Counted from the first letter of the stretch, positions 33,299 to 41,973 are shown. The stretch is DNA of 52,769 nt from an uncultured Desulfobacteraceae bacterium (GCA_937982505.1 CALJLV010000020.1:1-52769); one strand, 5' to 3'. The notes: a model not told the origin generated them from the letters alone. Translations and numbers: made by a program.

Positions 33299-35710
33299 TC
33301 AAATATCCAGAGCCGATACCTCCAAGGCGTTTTCATAGATAAAGTCTCGCCGGGGTTCGACTTCCTCGCCCATCAGGACCGTGAACAGATCGTCGGCCTC
33401 GTGGGCGTCTTCAACGCTCACCTGCGGCAGGGTCCGGGTGGCCGGATTCATGGTGGTTTCCCAGAGCTGATCCGGATTCATCTCCCCGAGGCCCTTGTAG
33501 CGCTGCACGCCAAGGCCTTTCTTTCCTTCTTCGATAAGGTGGGCAAGAAGCTGAGCCTTGTTTGGGAAAACCATCCCTTCCTCGGGCCTGTCCTTCAGCG
33601 ACAGACGGAAAGGCGGATTGTCCCGGGGAAAAATGAGCCGCCCCAGGATCAGCAGGTTCTGAAAATTTTTGGAAAAAACGAATCCCCGGCCCAGCTTCAA
33701 GGGTCTGAGCCACTCCTTGCCGCTGTCCCGGCGGGCCAGGACCGTCATTTCATGGATGCCCCGCTCTTCGTTCCAGGCCAGATCCGCCGTGGCATATCCA
33801 CTGCGGTTCAAGGCCTCCTGGAGTTGTTCCATGCGCTCGCGGCTCATGAGAAAATCCTTGCCCTGGATGCCGAACTTGGCCAGCATCTCGGCCAGGCGGT
33901 CTTCCACCCCGCGGGTTTCGATCTGGCCGAGGGTCTGCATGTATTCGGCCAGTTGGCTGGCAAAACGATACAGGTCCTGACCTTCCAGAAAGGATGCATC
34001 GTCGCCGATCTGAAGCCGTCGATTCTCGCTGACCCGCTTGAGGATGAAATCGTCCAACTCCCTTTCGTTCTTCAAATAGGCGGTTTTTTTCCCCTGACCC
34101 ACCTTGTAGAGTGGCGGCTGGGCGATGTAGAGGTACCCGCGTTCGATCACCTCGGGCATCTGACGGAAAAAGAAGGTCAGCAGCAGGGTCCGGATATGGC
34201 TACCGTCTACATCCGCGTCGGTCATGATGATGACCTTCTTGTAGCGGATGTTGTCGATGTTGTACTCTTCGGTGCCCACCCCGGTTCCCAGGGCGGTGAT
34301 CATATTCTTGATCTCCTCGCTGCGCAGGATCTTGTCGAACCGGGCCTTTTCCACATTGAGAATCTTGCCGCGCAGCGGCAAAATGGCCTGAAAGCGCCGG
34401 TCGCGCCCCTGTTTGGCGCTCCCCCCGGCCGAGTCGCCCTCCACCAGGTACAGCTCACGCTCGGCCGGATCATTGCTCTGGCAGTCGGCCAGCTTTCCGG
34501 GCAGGGTCGAATCGATGAGGGCCCCTTGTTTGCGCGCCAGATCCCGGGCGCGACGGGCCGCGTCCCGGGCCCGCGCCGCATCCACCGCCTTGGCCAGAAT
34601 CTTCTTGGCGGTGGCGGGGTTTTCCTCGAGAAAAATGTTCAGCTTCTCAAAGATCAGCGATTCCACCAGTCCCTTGACATCCGAATTGCCCAGCTTGGTT
34701 TTGGTCTGGCCCTCGAACTGGGGCGACTTGATGCGCACGCTGATGATGGCCGTGAGCCCTTCGCGGATGTCGTCGCCGCTGATCTTGGCCTGCATGGTCT
34801 TGGGCAGATTGCCTGTCGTCAGATATTGATTGATGCTGCGCGTGAGGCCCGCCTTGAACCCGATCAGGTGGAAGCCTCCCTCTACTGTGTTGATATTATT
34901 TGCAAAAGACAGTATTTTCTCGTTGTACGAGTCGTTGTATTGAATGGCCACCTCCACCTGGACATCCGTGCGCTGGCCCTCGATGATGATGGGCTCGTGC
35001 AGGGCGATGGTCCGCCGGTTCAGGTAGGCCACAAACTCGATGAGCCCTCCGTCATAGCGATAGGTTTCTTTGAGATCGGTGCGCTCGTCGGCGATGTGGA
35101 TGGTCAAGCCCTTGTTGAGAAAGGCCAGTTCCCGCAAGCGCCGGCTCAGAATCTCGAAGCTGAAATTGTCGGTGGTGAAAATGCCGGTATCCGGAATGAA
35201 CCGGATCCGCGTGCCGCGCCGATCCGTCTCCCCGGTCACCTTCAACTCGCTGCTCTTGACGCCTCTTTCGAAGGTCTGGTGATAGATTTTGCCTCTGGTA
35301 TAGATTTCCACTTCGAAAAAAGTGCTCAGCGCGTTGACCACCGAGACCCCCACGCCGTGCAGTCCGCCGGAGACCTTATAGGTGTCGTTGTCGAACTTTC
35401 CACCGGCGTGCAGTTTGGTCAGCACCACCTCCACGGCCGGGATCTTTTCGGTCTTGTGGATATCCACCGGAATCCCGCGCCCGTTGTCCACCACGCTGAC
35501 GCTGTTGTCCGCGTGAATGGTCACGTCGATGCGGTCGCAGTAGCCTGCCATGGCCTCGTCGATGCTGTTGTCCACAACCTCGTAGACCAGATGATGCAAA
35601 CCGGCCACGTCCACATTGCCGATGTACATGGAAGGGCGCAGCCGCACGGGCTCGAGTCCTTCGAGAACGTCGATGCTGTCGGCATCGTAAATCGGTTCGA
35701 TGGGTTCCAT
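33299..35710 (-). CDS. gyrB: DNA gyrase subunit B
   Basis: GyrB is the ATPase subunit of the type II topoisomerase that introduces negative supercoils. The 803-residue protein has the GHKL ATPase domain (RPSMYIGNVDVAGLHHLVYE, VVDNSIDEAMAGYCDRIDVT, GGKFDNDTYKVSGGLHGVGV), the transducer domain, and the TOPRIM domain with LVEGDSAGGSAKQGRDRRFQ and the metal site DADVDGSHIRTLLLTFFFRQ. The C-terminal YKGLGEMNPDQLWETTMNPA is standard. It begins 4 bp after the dnaN stop, so dnaN and gyrB form an operon. recF, often between them, is absent here. Confidence 0.98.
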   Translation of the reverse strand: MEPIEPIYDADSIDVLEGLEPVRLRPSMYIGNVDVAGLHHLVYEVVDNSIDEAMAGYCDRIDVTIHADNSVSVVDNGRGIPVDIHKTEKIPAVEVVLTKLHAGGKFDNDTYKVSGGLHGVGVSVVNALSTFFEVEIYTRGKIYHQTFERGVKSSELKVTGETDRRGTRIRFIPDTGIFTTDNFSFEILSRRLRELAFLNKGLTIHIADERTDLKETYRYDGGLIEFVAYLNRRTIALHEPIIIEGQRTDVQVEVAIQYNDSYNEKILSFANNINTVEGGFHLIGFKAGLTRSINQYLTTGNLPKTMQAKISGDDIREGLTAIISVRIKSPQFEGQTKTKLGNSDVKGLVESLIFEKLNIFLEENPATAKKILAKAVDAARARDAARRARDLARKQGALIDSTLPGKLADCQSNDPAERELYLVEGDSAGGSAKQGRDRRFQAILPLRGKILNVEKARFDKILRSEEIKNMITALGTGVGTEEYNIDNIRYKKVIIMTDADVDGSHIRTLLLTFFFRQMPEVIERGYLYIAQPPLYKVGQGKKTAYLKNERELDDFILKRVSENRRLQIGDDASFLEGQDLYRFASQLAEYMQTLGQIETRGVEDRLAEMLAKFGIQGKDFLMSRERMEQLQEALNRSGYATADLAWNEERGIHEMTVLARRDSGKEWLRPLKLGRGFVFSKNFQNLLILGRLIFPRDNPPFRLSLKDRPEEGMVFPNKAQLLAHLIEEGKKGLGVQRYKGLGEMNPDQLWETTMNPATRTLPQVSVEDAHEADDLFTVLMGEEVEPRRDFIYENALEVSALDI

Positions 35711-35714
35711 ACGC

Positions 35715-36833
35715 TTATAGTCTCATGGGCATGATCACGCTCAGGTAGCCTTGGTCCGGCTCGGCGGTGATCAAACAGGGTTTTTCCTCGCTGACCATCG
35801 TCAGCACCACCTTTTCCTCTTCGATGGCATTGAGGGTGTCGATGAAAAACCGGGGATTGAAAGCCACTTCCATCTCTTCGCCGTCGTAACTGATCTCCAT
35901 GTCCTCCTTGGATTCGCCAATGTCCGGATTGGTGGAACGGATCAGGAGATGATTCTGGCTGAAATTGAAGATGACGGCCCGGTAGCTTTCGCTGGCCAGG
36001 ATCGACATGCGCTTCAGCATCATGAGAAAAGACTGACGATTCAGCATGATACGATAGCCTTGAAGGCTGTCGAGGATGTCTCCGTACTTGGGAAAGTCCC
36101 CTTCGAGAAGCCGGATCACGACGGTTTCACCAGCGCGGCGCAGGATGAAATGACTGTCCTTGAAGCCGATTTCCACGGTTCCCACCGCATCGAGGAAGCG
36201 GCCCACCTCCACCAGTCCCTTCTTTGGAATCAAAAAGGATTCCTCCATGGGGATATGAATTCCGGCAGGCATGGGATAGTCGGTCTTGCTCAGCCGGCTG
36301 CCGTCGGTGGAAACCATTCGCAGGCGCTGGGGATCCGTGCCGTCGGCCACCTTTTCCACATACACCCCGATTACATGGGCACGCTTGTCGTCACTGGCAC
36401 TGATCATGGTCATCCGATCGATCATGACCCCCAGGGCCTTGGCCTGCACTTCGAAGAACGCCACATCGTCGATGACGGGAATTTCGGGAAAATCCTCGGT
36501 ATTCATTCCCACCAGATGATATTCGACCTTGTCGCTGCGAATTTCGATCCATCCGTTTTCATCGGCCCTGACGAAAAGTTCGGCACTGGGAAACTCTTTG
36601 ACGATCTCATAGAATTTGCGCGCATTGATGGCCACTTTGCCATCTTCTTCAACCTTGGCCGGATAACTGCCTTCGAAGCCGGTCTCCAGGTCCGTGGCCG
36701 CGATGCGGACGAGATCATCTGCGGCGGTCAGCATCACGTTGGTGGTAATGGCCAGGTTGCTGCGCCGCCCGGTGATTCCCTGAACCTTGGCCAGTACGTC
36801 GACAATGGTGTTTTTTTCAATCGTTAGGCGCAT
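35715..36833 (-). CDS. dnaN: DNA polymerase III beta subunit (sliding clamp)
   Basis: DnaN is the ring-shaped processivity clamp for replication and repair polymerases. The 372-residue product (E. coli 366) has the three clamp domains. Segments such as GRRSNLAITTNVMLTAADDL, FPEIPVIDDVAFFEVQAKAL, and the C-terminal ISYDGEEMEVAFNPRFFIDT followed by PCLITAEPDQGYLSVIMPMR are diagnostic. It is the first gene after the AT-rich DnaA-box region and is followed by gyrB. No dnaA gene precedes it, so dnaA must lie elsewhere. Confidence 0.98.
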   Translation of the reverse strand: MRLTIEKNTIVDVLAKVQGITGRRSNLAITTNVMLTAADDLVRIAATDLETGFEGSYPAKVEEDGKVAINARKFYEIVKEFPSAELFVRADENGWIEIRSDKVEYHLVGMNTEDFPEIPVIDDVAFFEVQAKALGVMIDRMTMISASDDKRAHVIGVYVEKVADGTDPQRLRMVSTDGSRLSKTDYPMPAGIHIPMEESFLIPKKGLVEVGRFLDAVGTVEIGFKDSHFILRRAGETVVIRLLEGDFPKYGDILDSLQGYRIMLNRQSFLMMLKRMSILASESYRAVIFNFSQNHLLIRSTNPDIGESKEDMEISYDGEEMEVAFNPRFFIDTLNAIEEEKVVLTMVSEEKPCLITAEPDQGYLSVIMPMRL

Positions 36834-36881
36834 GGCTTCCCCCTCTACCCAAAAAGATAAAAACAGATGGAGAGAATGGGC

Positions 36882-36890
36882 TGTGGATAA
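36882..36890 (-). promoter_or_regulatory. DnaA box (perfect)
   Basis: TGTGGATAA on the plus strand, that is TTATCCACA on the minus strand, equals the consensus DnaA box. It is 48 bp upstream of the dnaN start and may also let DnaA autoregulate dnaN. Confidence 0.8.
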
Positions 36891-36982
36891 GTCGAAGAAA
36901 AATATAAGTTCATAAAAAAATTGAGTTTTTTTAATATTTATCTGTCAATAAAATTTTGACAAGGCCGACGATGGTACCTCGC

Positions 36983-36991
36983 CTATCCACA
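36983..36991 (+). promoter_or_regulatory. DnaA box (one mismatch)
   Basis: CTATCCACA differs from TTATCCACA only at the first base. It lies on the other side of the AT-rich segment from the perfect box, in the opposite orientation. Confidence 0.6.
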
Positions 36992-37075
36992 ACGGACCGT
37001 TTTCTTCCTCACAACCGGCATTGTTTTCAACAGTGTTTCAGAACCTTGTTCAAATGACCATGGATCTCTTTAAAT

Positions 37076-37630
37076 TCAAGCAGTTTGTCTATTTTTGGGG
37101 CTGTTTTTAGACCCAATCCAACCCCGCATGCGGGGCAGAACCTTGGCGGTCCAGAGGTCGTCCAGCCGAAGGCGCAGAAATTCAAAATACAGGCCATCGA
37201 TCAGATCGATGGATCGCTGGCAGAGCGCCGCCTTTTCGATGACGGCTCCCTCAATGTCCTCGCCGCTTTCCACAGGCGCGGTTTGCGGCACCTTCAGGCC
37301 GCTCAACTGCAGGTCTTCCCCCTTGAGAGAAAAATGCCAGGTCTGGTCGCCCGATCGATAGGTGAGGTTGATCTCGGCCACTAAGGCGCCTTTTTTCAGC
37401 GCCAGGATTCCCTCTTCCATGCCGGCTTCGTCGCCGCGGATGGTCACGGTTTCAGTGGTCTGCTGGCGGTGGTTTTGCACCACCAGGCGATTGCCCAGTT
37501 CCAGGGCAGTCAGGTTCTCGTCGATGCGCCGCAGGTGGTCCGGTTCGGATTCGATGACGTACCACAGCCAAGTCAAGAATTCATTGCCCAGAAACCGGAA
37601 TCGATCGTGGGCGACAGCCACATCGAGCAT
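37076..37630 (-). CDS. RdgC-like C-terminal half protein
   Basis: This 184-residue protein resembles the C-terminal part of extended RdgC (recombination-associated protein) homologues. The NEFLTWLWYVIESEP motif near residues 16-30 and VTIRGDEAGMEEGILALKKG followed by GDQTWHFSLKGEDLQLSGLK match that pattern. It is encoded 3 nt after the RdgC-like N-terminal gene with GGAG 8 nt before its ATG, so the two make one operon and probably one functional unit. RdgC binds double-stranded DNA and restrains RecA. The assignment to RdgC rests on sequence pattern and context. Confidence 0.6.
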   Translation of the reverse strand: MLDVAVAHDRFRFLGNEFLTWLWYVIESEPDHLRRIDENLTALELGNRLVVQNHRQQTTETVTIRGDEAGMEEGILALKKGALVAEINLTYRSGDQTWHFSLKGEDLQLSGLKVPQTAPVESGEDIEGAVIEKAALCQRSIDLIDGLYFEFLRLRLDDLWTAKVLPRMRGWIGSKNSPKNRQTA

Positions 37631-37633
37631 GGG

Positions 37634-38248
37634 TCACTCCGCAAAATGAGTCGGGGTCAGTTTTTCGAGCACGTCGCGTTGCGCGCTGGACAATCCGGCC
37701 CGCAGTTCGGCCAGGGTGTAGGGAAACAAACGGATCAGGGTCAGCTTGAAAGACCGGGTAAACAGGGTTTCCAGGGTGTCGTTGGCCGCTTTCTGGGTCG
37801 AAAAGCACCACAGTTCACTGGCGTCATGGTGCCAGACCACGTCGAAAACATTGGGTACGGCCGGAATGCGCAGGCTCAGCACGTTGAGTACATGCTCCTT
37901 GGCCATCTGCTTTTCGCTGCGCGACAGAAAATCGCGTCCGCTCTCCAGCTTGCGGCGGGCCAACTCCAGGTTCAGGTGTTTTTTGACCACCTTGGGGGGG
38001 ATCGATTTCTTATCGATCCTCAGGGCAAAGACAAACATGTCGCCGATGGCAAAGCTGCTGTCGTCGAACTGGGGCTGAAACGGATGGTCGATGCGGGTCC
38101 AGCCGAAACTTTTCTGTTCGGCCCCATTGTCGATGTCGTCGATACGGTGGGCCGTCAACCCCTCTCTGACCGCTTCCAGCACCGGCCCGGGAATTCGGCC
38201 TTCGACCCGGTAGCGAGTCAGTGCAGATGTCGGACTCAAAAACCCCAT
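37634..38248 (-). CDS. RdgC-like N-terminal half protein
   Basis: This 204-residue protein matches the N-terminal two-thirds of RdgC: a short N-terminal strand (GFLSPTSALTRYRVEGRIPG), then a WTRIDHPFQPQFDDSSFAIG loop, the pattern IGDMFVFALRIDKKSIPPKV, a helical segment with SRSEKQMAKEHVLNVLSLRI, and PNVFDVVWHHDASELWCFST. The ATG at 38248 has AAAGGCG upstream; a longer frame reaches 38353. It is transcribed from a predicted promoter at 38330-38358 and immediately precedes the C-terminal half gene. RdgC proteins are usually one chain of about 300 residues, so this split form is unusual. Confidence 0.7.
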   Translation of the reverse strand: MGFLSPTSALTRYRVEGRIPGPVLEAVREGLTAHRIDDIDNGAEQKSFGWTRIDHPFQPQFDDSSFAIGDMFVFALRIDKKSIPPKVVKKHLNLELARRKLESGRDFLSRSEKQMAKEHVLNVLSLRIPAVPNVFDVVWHHDASELWCFSTQKAANDTLETLFTRSFKLTLIRLFPYTLAELRAGLSSAQRDVLEKLTPTHFAE

Positions 38249-38329
38249 AAAGACGCCTTTCGTCTCGATTGCCGCCCCAAAAAGCGGCCAAAAACCGCTC
38301 CGATGCCAACAATTGCTTAGAAACATACC

Positions 38330-38358
38330 TATATATCTTTTTATGCCGGGCATCTCAA
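38330..38358 (-). promoter_or_regulatory. Candidate promoter for the rdgC-like pair
   Basis: On the minus strand TTGAGA (38353-38358) and TATATA (38330-38335) are 17 bp apart, 80 bp upstream of the RdgC-like N-half start. This lies in the 222-bp divergent gap with the EndoQ-UvrD gene. No DnaA box is seen in this gap. Confidence 0.55.
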
Positions 38359-38470
38359 GGCAAAACTGGACGCCGTTGCGGGTACCAGAAAATGCCGCTA
38401 TACAGGGCGGTCATTGCCGGCGGGAAATGGCCTGCCGGGTTTGCCCCGAGGCCCGAGGTCAAGACAACCG

Positions 38471-41400
38471 ATGAAATTCATCGCCGATCTGCACATTCAC
38501 TCCCGATTTTCACGGGCCACCTCCAGGAACCTGGATCTGGAAAACCTCTACATCTCCGCCCAGTGCAAGGGCATCCAGGTACTGGGGACCGGAGACGCCA
38601 CCCATCCGGGGTGGTTCGATGAGATCCAGTCGCGCCTGGTGGAGGCCGAAGCGGGGTTTTATCGGCTCGATCCGAATCAGGCCAGCATCTGCGATCGATG
38701 GGTGCCCGAAAGCTGCCGGGGGGAGGTCCGCTTCGTCCTGACGGCTGAAATCAGCAATATCTACAAAAAAGACGGGCGTACCCGAAAGAACCACAATCTG
38801 GTCTTTCTGCCCGATCTGGAGACCGCACAACGCTTCAACCGGCGTCTGGAAAAAATCGGCAATATTCACAGTGACGGCAGACCGATTCTGGGCCTGGACG
38901 CGCGCGATCTGCTCGATATCGTGCTGAACCTGGATGCACGGGCCTTTCTAGTGCCGGCCCATATCTGGACACCCTGGTTCTCGATGCTCGGATCGCGCTC
39001 CGGATTCGACAGTCTCGAACAATGCTTCGGCGACCTGGCGCCGCACGTGTTTGCCGCCGAAACCGGGCTGTCTTCGGATCCGGAAATGAACCGGCGCGTT
39101 TCGGGGCTGGATCGGCTGGTTCTGATTTCCAATTCCGATGCCCATTCCACCGCCAAACTGGGGCGGGAAGCCAACTGCTTCGACACCGACTTTTCCTATG
39201 AAGGGATTCGTGAGGCGTTGGCCCATCCCGAAAATGGCGGTTTTTGCGGCACCCTGGAGTTTTATCCCGAGGAAGGAAAGTATCATCTTGACGGTCATCG
39301 CCAGTGTGCGGTGCGCCTGACTCCGGCCGAGACCCGCAAACTCGAGGGCATCTGTCCGGTCTGCCACCGGCCCCTGACCCTGGGGGTCCTGCACCGGGTC
39401 GAAAGCTTGGCCGACCGTTGCCAGGGGCAGCCCCGGCCCGGCCTTCCCTTTTCAAAGCTGGTCCCCCTGACGGATATTCTGGCCGAGGTGCTGCAGTGCG
39501 GCGCGGTCAGCAAGCGGGTGACCGAAGCCTATCGGCGCTGCCTGGAAAGCCTCGGCAGTGAATTGAGCATCCTGCAGGAGATTTCCCCGGACCGTATCTC
39601 CAGTCTGGATATTCCGCTTTTGGACGAGGCCATCCGGCGCGTGCGCCAGGGCCGTCTGGTGATCGACGGCGGTTTTGACGGTCAGTTCGGCACCCTTCAC
39701 TTCTTTACTCCGGCCGAGCGGCGCCGCCTGCTGGGCCAGCAGAGCCTGTTTGTCCTGCCCGGATCGCCGGCCCCGGTTTCCGGCAGGGGCGGCCCGGTCC
39801 GGTCTGAACCGATTCAGACATCCTGGCGCGATCCGTCCCCGGCCGCGCCATCCGCGGCCAACAGTGCGGGGTCCCTCATGACCGATGCCCAGAAGGCCGC
39901 GGTGGAGGCGATGAAGGGACCGGTGATGGTGGTGGCCGGTCCGGGAACCGGAAAGACCTTCACCTTGACGCGGCGCATCGTTCGGCTCCTGGAAACCGGC
40001 CAGGCCAGCGCCGGGCAGATCCTGGCGGTCACTTTCACCCAGAAAGCCGCCGACCAGATGCAGCGGCGCATCGCCGACCTGATGGGAAAAGGCCGGGATC
40101 TGCCCCTGATCGGGACCCTGCACGGATGCTGTTACCGACTGCTCCAGCAGATCGATGGGGACCGTCCCATGACGGTCCTGGATGAAGACCATCGGCTGGA
40201 ACTGATTCGCGATGCCATGACCCTGGCCGCGCAAGACGATCTTTCGGCGCCTTTTTCGGTCCCACAGATGCTGGGCTGGATCGAAGCCGTCAAACAGCGG
40301 ATCCAGGAGCCGTCCAGCGGCGGACCTCCGGCCCACGATGTGCCGGCCCGGCGTTTCTACCTGCGCGTTTTTGAGATCTACCGCAACCTGATGGCGGTGC
40401 AGGGATTTCTGGATTTCGACGACCTGGTGGCCTGCATGGTTGTCCGTCTGGAGGCGGACGCCGAGCTGGCCGCGAGCCTGAAACGGCGCTTCGTGCATGT
40501 CCTGGTGGACGAATACCAGGATCTCAACCATGCCCAGTACCGGCTGGTCAGAGCCCTGACCGAACCTGGGTCGCATCTTTTTATCATCGGCGATCCGGAT
40601 CAGTGCATCTACGGCTTTCGCGGATCGGATTGGCGCTACTTCGACCGCTTCAGCGACGATTACCCAGGTGCCAGCGTCATCCGCCTCCAGCACAGCTACC
40701 GGTCCCCCCAGTCAATTCTGGATGCCGCCGGCCAGGTGGTGGCCGGATGCCGGGACGGCCGCCGGCGCCTTCCGCTGAAGGCCACGGCACCCGGCAGACG
40801 ACTGAACTTGATCCGGACCGAAAGTGAAAAAGCCGAAGCGGTGGCCATCGGCCGTATCATCGAGCAGATGGTGGGCGGCAGCGGTTTCGAGGCCTACGAC
40901 TTCGGTAAGGTGGATTCTGCCGGGCGGGGTCAGGAGCGCAGTTTCGCCGATTTCGCCATCCTGTACCGGACCCATCGGCAGGGAGGGATGATCGCCGAGG
41001 TGCTGGAAGCGGCGGGCATCCCCTGCCGTCTGGCCAGCCGCAGAAGGATCTGGGATACGCCTCATGTGGCCGGATTGGTCTGCTGGCTGCGGCTTTGCAT
41101 GGGACAGGGCAGCTTTTTCGATCTGGAACGGGCCATCGCCTGGATCGCGGCCGAAACCTCCGGCAGCGACTTGAAGCGCTTCAAGAAATGGTGCCATGCC
41201 AGGGGGTACGGGTTGGCCGAGGGAATGCGTCAGGCGGCACGGCTTCCGGTGCAAGGCCTGAACGCGGCGCGGCAGCATCGAATGATCGCCCTTTTCGCTG
41301 ATCTGGAAAGGATCGGGGACGAAATCCGAGACCGACCCCTGGAAGCCCGCATCGATGCGCTGCTGGAAAAGACGCGACTCGGTGAAGCCTTTGACGCTTC

Positions 41401-41842
41401 ACCGGCCGAAGCCGGGTTGGCCGCGCTGGCTGAATGGATCGACGCCTGCCGGGATGAAACCGACCTTTTGCTCCACTTGAGTTTGTCCGCCGATGCGGAC
41501 CTGTATGATCCGCGGGGCGAACGGGTGGCCCTGATGACCCTGCACGCCGCCAAGGGGCTGGAATTTCCGGTGGTGTTTATCGCCGGGTGTGAAGACGGCC
41601 TGATTCCTCTGATCGGCGCCGAGGATCTCGACGAGGAAAGGCGACTGTTCTACGTGGGCCTGACCCGGGCCGGAGAACGTCTCTTTTTGCTGACCGCGGC
41701 CCGCCGCATGTGTTACGGCCGCTGCGAGAACAGAACGATGTCGCCTTTTATCGCCGACATCGACCCGGGTCTGCTGGAGATCGAAAGCGTCGCGGGCAGG
41801 CCGCTGCCCCTGCGCCGCCAGACCCAGATGAGTCTCTTCTGA
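38471..41842 (+). CDS. Endonuclease Q-like PHP nuclease fused to UvrD-type helicase, with QxSLF clamp-like motifs
   Basis: A 1123-residue fusion. Residues 1-430 form a PHP-domain nuclease of the TIGR00375/endonuclease Q family, with metal-site residues Asp6, His8, His10 (ADLHIHS), Glu93, His164, Asp223 and His225 (SNSDAHS), and a Zn-finger-like CPVC at 295-298 with Cys279 just before. EndoQ nicks DNA 5' of deaminated bases (uracil, hypoxanthine) in Thermococcales and some bacilli. Residues 470-1115 form an SF1A helicase: GPGTGKT (490-496), LVDEYQDLNHAQ, GDPDQCIYGFRG, QHSYRSPQSI, LMTLHAAKGLEFPVVF and FYVGLTRAGERL. QQSLF (423-427) and C-terminal QMSLF (1119-1123) resemble the beta-clamp motif QL[SD]LF. 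Start is ATG 38471; GAGG lies about 12 nt upstream. Confidence 0.88.
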   Translation: MKFIADLHIHSRFSRATSRNLDLENLYISAQCKGIQVLGTGDATHPGWFDEIQSRLVEAEAGFYRLDPNQASICDRWVPESCRGEVRFVLTAEISNIYKKDGRTRKNHNLVFLPDLETAQRFNRRLEKIGNIHSDGRPILGLDARDLLDIVLNLDARAFLVPAHIWTPWFSMLGSRSGFDSLEQCFGDLAPHVFAAETGLSSDPEMNRRVSGLDRLVLISNSDAHSTAKLGREANCFDTDFSYEGIREALAHPENGGFCGTLEFYPEEGKYHLDGHRQCAVRLTPAETRKLEGICPVCHRPLTLGVLHRVESLADRCQGQPRPGLPFSKLVPLTDILAEVLQCGAVSKRVTEAYRRCLESLGSELSILQEISPDRISSLDIPLLDEAIRRVRQGRLVIDGGFDGQFGTLHFFTPAERRRLLGQQSLFVLPGSPAPVSGRGGPVRSEPIQTSWRDPSPAAPSAANSAGSLMTDAQKAAVEAMKGPVMVVAGPGTGKTFTLTRRIVRLLETGQASAGQILAVTFTQKAADQMQRRIADLMGKGRDLPLIGTLHGCCYRLLQQIDGDRPMTVLDEDHRLELIRDAMTLAAQDDLSAPFSVPQMLGWIEAVKQRIQEPSSGGPPAHDVPARRFYLRVFEIYRNLMAVQGFLDFDDLVACMVVRLEADAELAASLKRRFVHVLVDEYQDLNHAQYRLVRALTEPGSHLFIIGDPDQCIYGFRGSDWRYFDRFSDDYPGASVIRLQHSYRSPQSILDAAGQVVAGCRDGRRRLPLKATAPGRRLNLIRTESEKAEAVAIGRIIEQMVGGSGFEAYDFGKVDSAGRGQERSFADFAILYRTHRQGGMIAEVLEAAGIPCRLASRRRIWDTPHVAGLVCWLRLCMGQGSFFDLERAIAWIAAETSGSDLKRFKKWCHARGYGLAEGMRQAARLPVQGLNAARQHRMIALFADLERIGDEIRDRPLEARIDALLEKTRLGEAFDASPAEAGLAALAEWIDACRDETDLLLHLSLSADADLYDPRGERVALMTLHAAKGLEFPVVFIAGCEDGLIPLIGAEDLDEERRLFYVGLTRAGERLFLLTAARRMCYGRCENRTMSPFIADIDPGLLEIESVAGRPLPLRRQTQMSLF

Positions 41843-41855
41843 AGTCATAATTGGC

Positions 41856-41884
41856 TTGACAGGCTTGCGGAAGAATCGTATTTA
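41856..41884 (+). promoter_or_regulatory. Near-consensus sigma70 promoter for tRNA-Gly
   Basis: A perfect TTGACA (41856-41861) and TATTTA (41879-41884) are exactly 17 bp apart, 14 bp before the tRNA 5' end. It begins just after the EndoQ-UvrD stop codon. Confidence 0.8.
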
Positions 41885-41898
41885 AACCGCCTTGTCAG

Positions 41899-41973
41899 GC
41901 GGGAATAACTCAGTGGTAGAGTGCGACCTTGCCAAGGTCGAAGTCGCGGGTTCAAATCCCGTTTCCCGCTCCA
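41899..41973 (+). tRNA. tRNA-Gly(GCC)
   Basis: A complete cloverleaf of 75 nt. Acceptor stem GCGGGAA pairs with TTCCCGC, the D-arm contains TCAGTGGTAGA, the anticodon loop TTGCCAA gives anticodon GCC, and the T-arm carries GGTTCAAATCC. The CCA tail is encoded (41971-41973). It decodes the glycine codons GGC and GGU. Confidence 0.97.

Larger units (their letters stand above)
36834..37075. other. Candidate replication origin (oriC) between dnaN and rdgC-like genes
   Basis: This 242-bp intergenic stretch is strikingly AT-rich at 36895-36960 compared with the GC-rich surroundings. A perfect DnaA box (TGTGGATAA, reverse of TTATCCACA) lies at 36882-36890 and a one-mismatch box (CTATCCACA) at 36983-36991, flanking the AT-rich part. 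It is upstream of dnaN and gyrB, and transcription to the left is mostly minus and to the right mostly plus. These signs fit oriC, though more than two DnaA boxes are usually present and dnaA is not adjacent. Confidence 0.65.

Noticed and set aside
32546..35734. Open frame of 1062 codons on the plus strand opposite gyrB and the ThyA-like gene
   Set aside because: It mirrors highly conserved gyrB codons on the other strand, shows no recognisable domain and lacks a start signal. Long antisense frames are expected at this GC content.
38249..38470. Second oriC candidate in the 222-bp divergent gap
   Set aside because: No DnaA box is visible here, whereas two lie at 36882 and 36983.
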